Below are positions 25,538 to 33,899 of a stretch of 64,000 nt of DNA, in pieces. The stretch is from Enhydrobacter aerosaccus (lineage in GTDB: Bacteria; Pseudomonadota; Alphaproteobacteria; Reyranellales; Reyranellaceae). Where the stretch lies: positions 245,573 through 309,572 of the forward strand of contig NZ_FUWJ01000004.1 of assembly GCF_900167455.1 (NCBI RefSeq). The letters run 5' to 3'. A program made the translations under genes and the position numbers. The notes under the pieces were generated by a model. That model was not told the origin of the DNA. It saw only the letters and a program-made list of their open reading frames with translations, and searched no databases. Each line of letters opens with the position of its first letter. Positions within the stretch are counted from its first letter, which is position 1.

Positions 25538-26968
25538 ATGACGCTTCGTTTTCTGTCGCTCGTGCTGTGCCTTGTGCTGGTGGTGGTCGGCGAGGGTGCG
25601 CACGCACAACAGTCGCAGTCGACGTCTTTGCCGCCGGGCGTGACCAACCCCGCCGAATACAAATCCTATGTCTCGGCCATCAACACGCAGGATGCGACCA
25701 AGCGGGCGCAGGCGCTCGAGGTCTTCCTCGCCTGGTACCCCGGCAGCGCTCTACGCTTGCAGGCGTTCGAGCAGGCCATGGCCGCCTGGCAGGCCGCCAA
25801 CAATCCGGTCAAGGCTGACGCGGTCGCCGTGCGCCTGCTGCAGGTCGATCCGAACAATGTGCAGGCGCTCGCCAATCGGGCCTATTCAGGCCGCACCCAG
25901 GCGATGGCCGGTGACGCCAACGCTCTGTCGCCGGCCGTCGACGCGGCCCAGCGCGGTATCGGAGCGCTGCCCAAGTGGCAGAAGCCGGGCAATATGAGCG
26001 ATCCGGACTTCACCCGGCTGAAGATGCAGATCCTGGCGGTGTTCGACGGCACTTTGGGTTTCGCGGCGCTGCAGTCGAAGGACTACGCCAAGGCGCGCAA
26101 CCACTTCCTCGAGGCGGTCAGTGTCGAGCCGGACAGCCTGCCCGATGCCTATCAGCTGTCGGTCGCGCTGCTGGAAGGCAAGCCCATCGATCCGCTGGGG
26201 TTCTGGTATGGCGCGCGCGCCATCGCCATCGCCCGCGCGGCCAAGAACGACGCCGCGGCAGCGGAGATCGAGAAGTATGCCGCCGGCCGCTATCGCCATT
26301 ATCACGGCAGCGACGAAGGATGGGACAAGCTGGTGGCCCGCCTCGCGGCCGGTGAGAAGCGTCCGCCGGACAATTTCGGTGCCACGATCACACGCGCCAT
26401 GTCGCCGTCGGAGACGGCGGTGCAGATGGCGGCGGCTTCCGACTTGAACACGTTGTCCTTCAGCGATTGGGAGCTGATCCTGTCGCATCGCGACGACTCC
26501 GCCGACAACCGGGCGGCGGCCGAGAAGATGTGGAAGGCGATCGTCGAGAAGCAGCATGACGGCGCGCGGCTCAAGCTGCCGGTCAAGGTGATCAAGGCAA
26601 GCTCGGAGCGACTCGAGGTGGCCCTGGCGGAAGGCAATCAATCGCGCGACGTCGTCGATCTCGAGATCCAGATGGCCTATCCCCTGCGGCCGCTGCCGGC
26701 GCCAGGCACGACCATCTTCATCATCGGCACGCTCAGCGACTACAAGCCGATGCCGTTCCGCTTCTTCCTGACCAAGGCCGAACTGGCGGAGGAATCGATG
26801 CCGGTCGCGGGCGGGGCCTGTGCCGACCCCCGTCCGCAGATGTGCACGCGGGAATATCGTCCGGCCTGCGGCCTGCAGCGCGACGGCAGTCGCAAGACCT
26901 ACGGCAACGCCTGCAGCGCCTGCGCCGACAGCGAGGTGGTGAGCCAGGCGGCCGGCGCCTGCCCGTGA
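25538..26968 (+). CDS. Secreted protein with C-terminal Kazal-like domain
   Basis: 476 aa from ATG 25538 (GCGGGAG upstream); the open frame to 25352 lacks protein character. A signal peptide MTLRFLSLVLCLVLVVVGEG ends near AHA-QQ. Residues 25-240 look like TPR helices (AFEQAMAAWQAANNPVKADA; FLEAVSVEPDSLPDAYQLSV). A middle domain of unknown type follows. The last 50 residues hold spaced cysteines with CTREYRPACG and YGNACSACADSEV, the pattern of Kazal-type serine protease inhibitors. The protein is predicted periplasmic or secreted. The protease it might inhibit is unknown; a membrane-anchored trypsin-like protease is encoded at 49726 but no link is shown. Confidence 0.75.
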   Translation: MTLRFLSLVLCLVLVVVGEGAHAQQSQSTSLPPGVTNPAEYKSYVSAINTQDATKRAQALEVFLAWYPGSALRLQAFEQAMAAWQAANNPVKADAVAVRLLQVDPNNVQALANRAYSGRTQAMAGDANALSPAVDAAQRGIGALPKWQKPGNMSDPDFTRLKMQILAVFDGTLGFAALQSKDYAKARNHFLEAVSVEPDSLPDAYQLSVALLEGKPIDPLGFWYGARAIAIARAAKNDAAAAEIEKYAAGRYRHYHGSDEGWDKLVARLAAGEKRPPDNFGATITRAMSPSETAVQMAAASDLNTLSFSDWELILSHRDDSADNRAAAEKMWKAIVEKQHDGARLKLPVKVIKASSERLEVALAEGNQSRDVVDLEIQMAYPLRPLPAPGTTIFIIGTLSDYKPMPFRFFLTKAELAEESMPVAGGACADPRPQMCTREYRPACGLQRDGSRKTYGNACSACADSEVVSQAAGACP

Positions 26969-26971
26969 GGA

Positions 26972-27139
26972 TCACAGGCTGGGGAACACCCGCGGCCAAG
27001 GCATCGGCGGCGGCGTCGGCGCATAGGAAAAAGCGGGTGTCTCGTCCGCCGCCTGCTGCTGGTCGTCATCGCGGCGCGGCAGCTCCGGGGACGCCTCGCG
27101 CACGGGCCGGGGCGGAACCCTGATCTCCTCTTGGTTCAT
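26972..27139 (-). CDS. Small proline-rich protein (55 aa), unknown function
   Basis: Starts at ATG 27139 with a consensus GAGGAGGACGTGGTC before it, one of the strongest ribosome binding sites in the window, which argues for real translation and against the in-frame ATG at 27163. The protein begins MNQEEIRVPPRPVREASPEL and ends in a Pro/Tyr-rich segment (AFSYAPTPPPMPWPRVFPSL). It has no membrane helix and is probably disordered. It ends 4 nt from the convergent Kazal-domain gene. I do not recognise the family. Confidence 0.55.
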   Translation of the reverse strand: MNQEEIRVPPRPVREASPELPRRDDDQQQAADETPAFSYAPTPPPMPWPRVFPSL

Positions 27140-27301
27140 GACCACGTCCTCCTCGAGCAACATGGATTTTTCCCGGAGATAGGAACGGCGCGAGGGCCGT
27201 CAAGAGGTCCAACAGCGCCTGCCTGCCCAGGGAGCGCCTACCTCATCCTCGCCCGATGCAGGGCATGGCCGCCGCGATTGCCGTCGCGGCGGCCCCTGGC
27301 C

Positions 27302-28132
27302 TCAGTGGGCCATCAGAAGCGGCACACGGCAGGACGAGATCACCTTGCCGGTGGCACCGCCTAGGCCGAGGAAGGTCAGAACCTGGCCGCGACCGTAGGC
27401 GCCCATCACCAGAAGATCGGCGTTCTTGTCGTGCACGTAGCCCAGCAGCGCGCGGCCACGACCGCGGCCGGAGACGGTGCCTGGATCGATGGCGTCGATC
27501 ACGGCATTGATGCCGTGCCGGCCCAAGTTGCGGGCGAGATAGGGCGCGCCGACATCTTCCGGCGTCGTTCCGACCACCAGCAATGTCACCTTGGTCGCCT
27601 TGATCAGGAAGGGCAGGGCATATTCCAGGGCACGCGCGGCCTGGAAGCTGCCGTTCCAGGCAACGACGACCGAGGAGAAGGGGCCGCTACCGGCCGTGGG
27701 CGGCGCGACCATCACGGCGCGGGCGCATTCATAGAGTGCCGCCTCGACCGTGGCCGGCGCGACATTCTCCGGATCGGCGCCCGGGCGGCCGATCACCAGG
27801 ATGTCGGAGCACCGCCCCATGGCCACCAGCGAATCGAGTGTCGCGGTCTGGGCTGCCGTGAAGGTGGCGCCCTGGACACCGCCCAGCACTTCCTTGTAGG
27901 CGCGTTCGCTTTCCTTCTTGCGCTGTTCCTGGCGTTCCTCGTCCATATCCATGACGATGGGCATCGCTTCGCCGCTCATCGCCAGGCCAGTGACCATGCT
28001 GCCGGACAATCCGGCCGGCAGATGCAGCGCATCGACCGCGCCGCCGAACAGGCTGGCGACACGACCCGCCAGGCCGAAGGACATGGCGGCATCGGGGCCG
28101 CCTTCGGACACGGCCAGAATGGACTTGATCAT
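27302..28132 (-). CDS. Universal stress protein (tandem UspA domains)
   Basis: 276 aa, twice the length of a single UspA domain. The first half starts MIKSILAVSEGGPDAAMSFG. The second half begins with FSSVVVAWNGSFQAARALEY and ends with DLLVMGAYGRGQVLTFLGLGG, which contains the GxxGxG-type ATP-binding stretch of ATP-binding Usp proteins. The first half has DILVIGRPG in the equivalent place, less well conserved. Cytoplasmic stress-response protein. Monocistronic, with an upstream gap of 175 nt before the amide hydrolase gene. Confidence 0.92.
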   Translation of the reverse strand: MIKSILAVSEGGPDAAMSFGLAGRVASLFGGAVDALHLPAGLSGSMVTGLAMSGEAMPIVMDMDEERQEQRKKESERAYKEVLGGVQGATFTAAQTATLDSLVAMGRCSDILVIGRPGADPENVAPATVEAALYECARAVMVAPPTAGSGPFSSVVVAWNGSFQAARALEYALPFLIKATKVTLLVVGTTPEDVGAPYLARNLGRHGINAVIDAIDPGTVSGRGRGRALLGYVHDKNADLLVMGAYGRGQVLTFLGLGGATGKVISSCRVPLLMAH

Positions 28133-28307
28133 TCGTTCTCCCCCTTGGACCGTCGCCTGCCCGGCGACGGGGGGGATTTAGAATGGCTCTCAGTGCAAGG
28201 TGCAAGCGTCTCGTGCGCTGTGCCAGCACATTGGCGCTATGCCGGTGCGTCTCGCCTGGCGGTGCTGCTCGAGGCGACAGCCAGCCAGCGCCATCGGACC
28301 GCCCGGT

Positions 28308-29405
28308 TCATGGCTGCAGGACGGCCGCTCCCACCGGACGCGGATAGGGAAGATCGGCGACGGGCTTCGAGCTCGGCTTGTCCTGCGCAAAGATCGGATC
28401 GAGGTCGACGGCGAGATAGTTCAGGCGATGATTGTAGTCGGCGATCAGCAGCCGGTTGTGGGTGAGGTCCTTGATCGCGATCCACTGCGTGTAGTCCGAA
28501 CCGAGCTTGCCGTTGCCCTCGTCGAACTGCGCGACGCCGATCGGAATATCGACCGTGTTGAGGATATGGCCGATCGTCTGCACGGCCTCGTCGGCGGTCT
28601 TCGGCTCGCTGACACCGTGGCGCAGGAAGGCGGCGCGCACGAAGCGCGAGGGCGGCGTGTAATCGCCGGGCAGTCCCATCAGTCCGCCGCCCGCCCCCAG
28701 GGACGTGACATTCACGGTCCCGATCTGGCGGCTGGTCAAGCCCACGGTCGAGAGGTTGAGGTAGTTCCGGACGTTGTCGAGATGCCAGTCATAGGTCGGC
28801 GCGTTGGTCAGGACGTGCGCGACGTTGTCGTTGATGCGCACCTCACCCTTGACGTACTCGACGACGATTCCGTTGCCGCTGCGATCGTTGAAGACAAAGT
28901 GGATGAACGCCGGCGTCGGGCCGGTGGGCAGCGAGGCATCGGACCAGACCTTGGTGGTCTTAAGCGCCTCGCGCAGGTCGGCGACGGTGCCGAAATTGCC
29001 CAGCGCCCAGGAGCCGAACTTCAGGACCTCGACGTAGCTCTTATCTTGCGGCGTGACGTTCTGATACTCGGTAAAGCCCGGCAGGAAGTTGCCGCTCATG
29101 CCCAGGCCGGCCGAGTTCTGGCCTTCGAGGAGGGCGCCGCCCGGGATGATTCCGGCGCTGATCCCCACCACGGAGAACTTGGTCGTCACCTTGTTCGTCG
29201 GCAGGCCCGTCTCCTTCGGGGCCGGCAGGCTGAGTTCGGTGCCCTTGGGTTGGCTCACCAGGGTCCACTTCATGTCGTAGGCCCATTCCATGGTCCGACC
29301 GGCCACCACGGTCTTGTCCGCGGCGACGATATCGACAGCGGTGCAGGCGAGCGCCGCGTTGGTCATCGCCACCAGTGAAACCGTTGCCATCAAAATCCGC
29401 AGCAT
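28308..29405 (-). CDS. Linear amide C-N hydrolase (choloylglycine hydrolase/penicillin acylase type), exported
   Basis: 365 aa. The signal peptide MLRILMATVSLVAMTNAALA ends directly before Cys21, the expected N-terminal nucleophile (C-T-AVDIVAADKTVVAGRTMEW), so signal cleavage itself would expose the catalytic Cys. Other family features are GRTMEWAYDMKW, an Asn/Arg-bearing GQNSAGLGMSGNFLPGF region, and HVLTNAPTYDWHLDNVRNYL. Such Ntn hydrolases cut bile-salt amides, penicillin V or acyl-homoserine lactones. The periplasmic location suggests action on external amides or quorum signals; the substrate is not determined. Confidence 0.9.
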   Translation of the reverse strand: MLRILMATVSLVAMTNAALACTAVDIVAADKTVVAGRTMEWAYDMKWTLVSQPKGTELSLPAPKETGLPTNKVTTKFSVVGISAGIIPGGALLEGQNSAGLGMSGNFLPGFTEYQNVTPQDKSYVEVLKFGSWALGNFGTVADLREALKTTKVWSDASLPTGPTPAFIHFVFNDRSGNGIVVEYVKGEVRINDNVAHVLTNAPTYDWHLDNVRNYLNLSTVGLTSRQIGTVNVTSLGAGGGLMGLPGDYTPPSRFVRAAFLRHGVSEPKTADEAVQTIGHILNTVDIPIGVAQFDEGNGKLGSDYTQWIAIKDLTHNRLLIADYNHRLNYLAVDLDPIFAQDKPSSKPVADLPYPRPVGAAVLQP

Positions 29406-29447
29406 GTCATCCCCCTGTTTGCCGCCGGGACGCCGCTGCCGTACCCG

Positions 29448-30155
29448 CTACGCGGCTCTTGCGTTCCAGCTTTCGTAGCCGTGCTTGCGCAGGACACAGG
29501 CGGGGCACTCGCCGCAGCCATAACCCCAGTCGTGCCTCTGGTCGCGTTCGCTGCGATAGCAGGTATGCGTGTGCTCGCGGATGATCTCGATCAAGGCCTC
29601 GCCGCCCAGTTCCTGGGCCAGCGCCCAGGTCTCCGCCTTGTCGCGCCACATGAGAGGGGTGTGGAGGGCGAAGTTGCGGTCCATGCCGAGATTGAGGGCG
29701 ACCTGCAATGCCTTGATGGTGTTGTCGCGGCAGTCGGGATAGCCGGAGTAATCGGTCTCGCACATGCCGCCGATCAGGTGCCGGATATTGCGACGCCAGG
29801 CGATCGCCGCGGCGAAGGTGAAGAACAGCAGATTGCGTCCCGGCACGAAGGTGTTGGGCAATCCGTCCTGTTGCATCGCAAAGGCGACGTCGCGCGTGAG
29901 CGAGGTCTCGCTGATCTGGCCCAGCACCGCCATGTCGACGAAATGATCCTCACCCAGCCGGTCCGCCCATTGGGGAAAACCGGCCCGGATCCGGTCGAGC
30001 ACCACAAGCCGTTGATCGAGTTCGACCCTGTGCCGCTGACGATAGTCGAAAGCGACAGTCTCGACCCGCTGAAAACGGTTGAGCGCCCAGGCCAGACAAG
30101 TGGTAGAGTCCTGGCCGCCAGAGAAGAGCACCAGAGCTGAGCGGGAATCATCCAT
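29448..30155 (-). CDS. queC: 7-cyano-7-deazaguanine synthase QueC
   Basis: 235 aa, typical of QueC. The PP-loop ATP pyrophosphatase motif SGGQDST is at residues 12-18, followed by [12 protein letters not shown], the [18 protein letters not shown] block, and the C-terminal zinc site with CYRSE...[14 protein letters not shown]. The enzyme converts 7-carboxy-7-deazaguanine to preQ0, with ATP and ammonia, in queuosine biosynthesis. No other queuosine gene is adjacent. Divergent from the CBS-domain gene with 79 nt between. Confidence 0.97.
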   Translation of the reverse strand: MDDSRSALVLFSGGQDSTTCLAWALNRFQRVETVAFDYRQRHRVELDQRLVVLDRIRAGFPQWADRLGEDHFVDMAVLGQISETSLTRDVAFAMQQDGLPNTFVPGRNLLFFTFAAAIAWRRNIRHLIGGMCETDYSGYPDCRDNTIKALQVALNLGMDRNFALHTPLMWRDKAETWALAQELGGEALIEIIREHTHTCYRSERDQRHDWGYGCGECPACVLRKHGYESWNARAA

Positions 30156-30234
30156 AGGGCTTTATCGCCCGCAACCTCTCCCGGCGCCATAGCGTTCGCG
30201 TTTTGCCGATGTTGCTATCGGAAAGGGGGAAACG

Positions 30235-30666
30235 ATGTTTGTCTCTGACATTCTTGTGCAGAAGGGCAATTTTGTTTTCACCGTCGCGCCCGACGCCACC
30301 GTCGCCCAGGTGGTGCAGGAGTTGAGCGCTCGACGTGTCGGTGCATTGCTGGTCCTGGAGGATAGCGATTCCGTCGTCGGTGTGGTGTCCGAGCGCGATC
30401 TCGTGCGAGCCTTGTCGGCGCACGGAGCCGCGGCACTCGCGATGAAGGTCCGCGAGATCATGACGGCCGAAGTCGTCACCTGCGATCCCGACGACTCGAT
30501 CGACGAGGTGATGGCCGCGATGACGCGCGGACGGTTCAGGCACGTACCGGTCGTGCGGCACGGCGAGTTGCTTGGTCTGGTCTCGATCGGCGACGTGGTG
30601 AAGGCTCGGCTGAGCGAAGCGCAGGTCGAGACCGAGGCGCTGCGGGCCTATATCGTGGCGAGCTGA
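30235..30666 (+). CDS. CBS-domain pair protein
   Basis: 143 aa made almost entirely of two CBS domains. The first is VAPDATVAQVVQELSARRVGALLVLED...VVGVVSERDLVRAL and the second is VREIMTAEVVTCDPDDSIDEVMAAMTRGRFRHVPVV...LLGLVSIGDVVKARL, each with the GVVSERD/GLVSIGD ending that contacts adenosyl ligands. Likely a soluble AMP/ATP/NAD-sensing protein. AAAGGGGGAAACG before the ATG is a strong ribosome binding site. Confidence 0.93.
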   Translation: MFVSDILVQKGNFVFTVAPDATVAQVVQELSARRVGALLVLEDSDSVVGVVSERDLVRALSAHGAAALAMKVREIMTAEVVTCDPDDSIDEVMAAMTRGRFRHVPVVRHGELLGLVSIGDVVKARLSEAQVETEALRAYIVAS

Positions 30667-30729
30667 CACCGCCCTTCCTCGGCAACGAGGCGGCAGCAAC
30701 GAGGCCGCCCGTCGCGAGTTGTATTGGGC

Positions 30730-31008
30730 ATGGACGGCATTCAACTCTCCTTGCCCGCTGGTTGGGCGCGCGGCCGTACGCTCGGGGATCCGCTTGATCG
30801 ACTGGCGGGACTGACTCGCGATGTCGATGGTGCGAAGGCGGAGATCCGCGCTGTGCTCGAGCGTCTGGCCGAACGTCACGGCGCGTCGTCGCGCGATGTC
30901 GACGCAGCCATGGCCGGATATGTCGACGATCTGTTGAGCGATCTCCTGTACGAGGTCGAGCTCGAGCTAATCCGGGACGTCGAACTGCGCGGCGTGGACG
31001 CGACGTGA
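30730..31008 (+). CDS. Hypothetical protein (92 aa), coupled to a YihY-type gene
   Basis: Starts at ATG 30730; a TTG at 30724 is possible. Acidic helical protein with AEIRAVLERLAERHGASSRDVDAAMAGYVDDLLSDLLYEVELELI and no membrane segment. Its stop TGA overlaps the GTG start of the YihY/BrkB gene (GTGA), implying translational coupling. I do not recognise the family. Confidence 0.7.
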   Translation: MDGIQLSLPAGWARGRTLGDPLDRLAGLTRDVDGAKAEIRAVLERLAERHGASSRDVDAAMAGYVDDLLSDLLYEVELELIRDVELRGVDAT

Positions 31009-31898
31009 GCTACGGGCGCGCCTTGTGGCTGCTGCTCCGGGAAACGATCGAGGGTTTCATCAATGACGATGCCCTGAGCCGCGGCGCGTCGATCGCCTAC
31101 TTCACGCTCTTTTCCATAGCTCCGGTATTGCTGGTGGTCGTCGCCATCGCTGGTCTTGCTTTCGGCCGCAAGGCCGCCGAAGGCGCCGTCGTCGCCCAGT
31201 TCAGCAGCATGATGGGCTACGATACGGCGCAAGCCCTGCAGACGATGATCGAAAGTGCCGCCAAGCCGCGCGAGGGGACCTGGGCCTCGGTCATCGGCAT
31301 CGTCATTCTGCTGGTTGCGACGACAGGCGTGTTCGGCGAAGTGCAGACCGCCATGAACCAGGTCTGGAAGACGGCTCCGCCGCGTCGCTCGACCTTGTCG
31401 CGCCTGGTGCGGGCTCGCCTCGCCAGTCTGGGCCTCGTGGTGACGGCCGGGTTCCTGCTGACGGTGTCGCTGGCCACCAGTGCGGCGCTGGCCGGTCTGT
31501 CGGCCTATCTGAAGGCGACCTTCCCGGCGGCCGGCACGATGCTGCGAATCGTCGACATCGTCATGTCGGCTCTGCTCATCGCCGGCCTGTTCGCCGCCAT
31601 GTTCAAGATCCTGCCCGACACCGACATCGCCTGGCGTGACGTCGGTATCGGCGCGGCGGTTTCGACGATCCTGTTCGAGGGCGGCAAATATGCCATCGCC
31701 TTCTATGTCGGCCAGAGCAATGTCGCCTCGTCCTACGGTGCGGCCGGTACCCTGATCGTCCTGCTGGTCTGGATCTACTACTCCGCGCAGATCTTCCTGC
31801 TGGGTGCGGAATTCACACGCGCCTTCGCCCGTCGCTACGGCAGTCACGCCGACGCCATCGGCAAGCATCGTCAGCCGGATGCCGCTCTCGAGGCGTAG
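31005..31898 (+). CDS. YihY/BrkB (virulence factor BrkB) family membrane protein
   Basis: 297 aa, starting at GTG 31005. About six membrane helices are visible. Family blocks include AYFTLFSIAPVLLVVVAIAG near residue 30, the FGEVQTAMNQVWKTAP motif (near 105) characteristic of YihY proteins, DTDIAWRDVGIGAAVSTILFEGG and YGAAGTLIVLLVWIYYSAQI. The family was once called ribonuclease BN in error; function remains unclear, with a proposed role in transport or envelope. Confidence 0.93.
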   Translation: MSYGRALWLLLRETIEGFINDDALSRGASIAYFTLFSIAPVLLVVVAIAGLAFGRKAAEGAVVAQFSSMMGYDTAQALQTMIESAAKPREGTWASVIGIVILLVATTGVFGEVQTAMNQVWKTAPPRRSTLSRLVRARLASLGLVVTAGFLLTVSLATSAALAGLSAYLKATFPAAGTMLRIVDIVMSALLIAGLFAAMFKILPDTDIAWRDVGIGAAVSTILFEGGKYAIAFYVGQSNVASSYGAAGTLIVLLVWIYYSAQIFLLGAEFTRAFARRYGSHADAIGKHRQPDAALEA

Positions 31899-32008
31899 AG
31901 AGTGTGGATCGACGGCAGCCGGTGGCAAACAGCGCCTGCATGTGATTTCCCTTCTTCCCTTTGGTCCCTAGAATGCCGTGAATCAGGCCGACCTTTTGGG
32001 AGTGCAAT

Positions 32009-32794
32009 TTGGGAACCGACTCGCCGACCCTGGACCGCGCGCAGTCCAGACCCTTGCAGGGCAAAGTGGCGCTGGTGACCGGCGCCGGAAAGAACATCGG
32101 CCGCGCCATTGCCTGCACATTGGCACGCGACGGCGCTTTCGTCCTGATCAATGGCCGCAGCGACAAGGCGGCCGTCGACTCCGTGGTCGACGAGATCACG
32201 GCAGCGGGCGGCAAGGCCGCCGCGGCAATGGGAGATGTCTCCGATCCGGCCGTGGCGCCGCGTCTTGCCGCCGAGGCGCAGAAGCTTGGCGGCGTCGACA
32301 TTCTGATCAGCAACGCCGGCCTGCGACGACAGACCTCCTTTATCGATATGTCGTTCGAGGAGTGGCGAGAGATCATGGCGGTGGCGCTCGACGGTGCGTT
32401 CCTGCTCGGCAAGGCCTTCGTGCCGCAGATGATCGCCAAGGGGCAGGGAGGTGCCTTCGTCGCGCTGTCGGGCATCTCGACCCATGTCGGCACTCCGAAC
32501 CGTTGCCATGTCTCGGCTTCCAAGGCCGGACTCGAGGGCCTGATGCGGGCGCTCGCCGTGGAACTGGCACCGCATCGCATCACCTGCAATGCCATCGCCC
32601 CCGGCGCCATCGATACGGCGCGCGGCGCCTCGTCCGGGCCAGTGCCGGCCAATCGCGTGAATCGCCCCATCCCGCTCAAGCGCTTCGGCACGGTCGAGGA
32701 GATCGCTGCCATGGTGCGCCTGCTGGTCGGGCCGGAGGGCACCTTCATCACCGGCCAGACCATCCATGTGAACGGCGGCGAGTTCCTGACATGA
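32009..32794 (+). CDS. SDR family oxidoreductase lacking the usual catalytic Tyr
   Basis: 261 aa from TTG 32009, supported by TTTTGGGAG six nt upstream; no closer start exists. The Rossmann motif TGAGKNIG (near 24-31), NAGLRR and the C-terminal GQTIHVNGGEFLT show a classical short-chain dehydrogenase. The active-site segment reads GRNRCHVSASKAGL-like (residues NRCHVSASKAGL), so the Lys is kept but the position four before it is Val, not Tyr. Related SDRs with HVxxxK are known to me, so this may be a subfamily with altered chemistry. It overlaps the peptidase gene by 4 nt. Confidence 0.9.
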   Translation: MGTDSPTLDRAQSRPLQGKVALVTGAGKNIGRAIACTLARDGAFVLINGRSDKAAVDSVVDEITAAGGKAAAAMGDVSDPAVAPRLAAEAQKLGGVDILISNAGLRRQTSFIDMSFEEWREIMAVALDGAFLLGKAFVPQMIAKGQGGAFVALSGISTHVGTPNRCHVSASKAGLEGLMRALAVELAPHRITCNAIAPGAIDTARGASSGPVPANRVNRPIPLKRFGTVEEIAAMVRLLVGPEGTFITGQTIHVNGGEFLT

Positions 32795-33816
32795 GGAACC
32801 TGATTACGGACGTGCCGGGCGTGCTGGTCGGCAACGCCCAGGACGTCCGCGCGGCCACCGGCGTCACCGTGGCCGTATTCGAGCAGGGTGTCGTGGCCAG
32901 CGTCGCAACGCTGGGCGGTGCGCCCGGGTCGCGGGCGGTGACTTTGCTCGAGCCGGAAATGACGCGCGGCGTCGTCGATGCGGTGGTGCTGTCCGGCGGC
33001 TCGCTTTATGGGCTCGACGCCGCCGGCGGCGTGACGTCGGTACTTTGTGCGCAAGGCAAGGGCGGCACCTTCGGTGGCATCACCTTGCCGGTGGCGGTAC
33101 AGGCGATCCTGTTCGACCTGATCAACGGCGGTGAGAAGAGCTGGTTGAACGAGCCGCTGACGATCCGGCCTCCTTATTGGGATCTGGGACGGGAAGCGGC
33201 GCGTGCGGCGTCGCAGGATTTTGCCTTGGGCACCGTTGGTGCCGGGTATGGGGCGACGACCGTCAATCTCAAGGGCGGCCTGGGGTCGGCCAGTACGGTC
33301 ACGGGCCGCGGCTTCGTCGTCGGCGCGTTGGCGGCCGTGAACGCGATCGGCTCGGCAACGATTGGCGACAGTCCGTACTTCTGGGCCGGTGCATATGAGC
33401 AGGCCGGCGAGTTCGGCGGCCGGGGCTGGCCAAGCCAAGTGCCCACGGAGGCCCTGCAACTGCGCTTCAAAGGGCAGCCGGCGCCCGTTGCCGCAACGAC
33501 CATCGCGCTGGTCGCCACCGACGCCAAGCTCACCAAGTCCGAATGCAAGCGGTTGGCAATCATGGCCAATGACGGCTTGGCGCGCGCCCTGCGACCGGTC
33601 CATGCCCCCAATGACGGAGACACCGTGTTCGCCGCGGCGACAGGCGGCGCCGCGGAGTCGCTCGGGCCAGCGGGAGAGCCGCCGGCATTGACCGAACTCG
33701 GCGCCGCCGCCGCCGACTGTCTCGCGCGCGCGGTCGCCCGCGGTGTCTACGAGGCCACTGCCTTGCCCTACCGAAACGCCGTGCCGGATTTCCGGCAGCG
33801 CTTCGGGGGGCGTTAG
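32791..33816 (+). CDS. P1 (S58/DmpA) family peptidase
   Basis: 341 aa from ATG 32791 (ATGA overlap). DmpA-type features are present: N-terminal LITDVPGVLVGNAQD, GVTVAVFEQG, VVLSGGSLYGLDAAGGV near residue 70, the GTVGAGYGATTVNLKGGLGSAS segment before the autoprocessing site, and the late NDGDTVFAAATG block. Members are N-terminal-nucleophile aminopeptidases that release D- or beta-amino acids or hydrolyse amides after self-cleavage. It is translationally coupled to the SDR gene, suggesting metabolism of an unusual amide or beta-peptide. Confidence 0.92.
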   Translation: MRNLITDVPGVLVGNAQDVRAATGVTVAVFEQGVVASVATLGGAPGSRAVTLLEPEMTRGVVDAVVLSGGSLYGLDAAGGVTSVLCAQGKGGTFGGITLPVAVQAILFDLINGGEKSWLNEPLTIRPPYWDLGREAARAASQDFALGTVGAGYGATTVNLKGGLGSASTVTGRGFVVGALAAVNAIGSATIGDSPYFWAGAYEQAGEFGGRGWPSQVPTEALQLRFKGQPAPVAATTIALVATDAKLTKSECKRLAIMANDGLARALRPVHAPNDGDTVFAAATGGAAESLGPAGEPPALTELGAAAADCLARAVARGVYEATALPYRNAVPDFRQRFGGR

Positions 33817-33899
33817 GGCGACATGCCTGGCAGCATCTCGATCCCGGGCGTGCCCATGCGCATTGCCTTTTGGCTCTTTATCGCGAGAACCGTCCGGAC

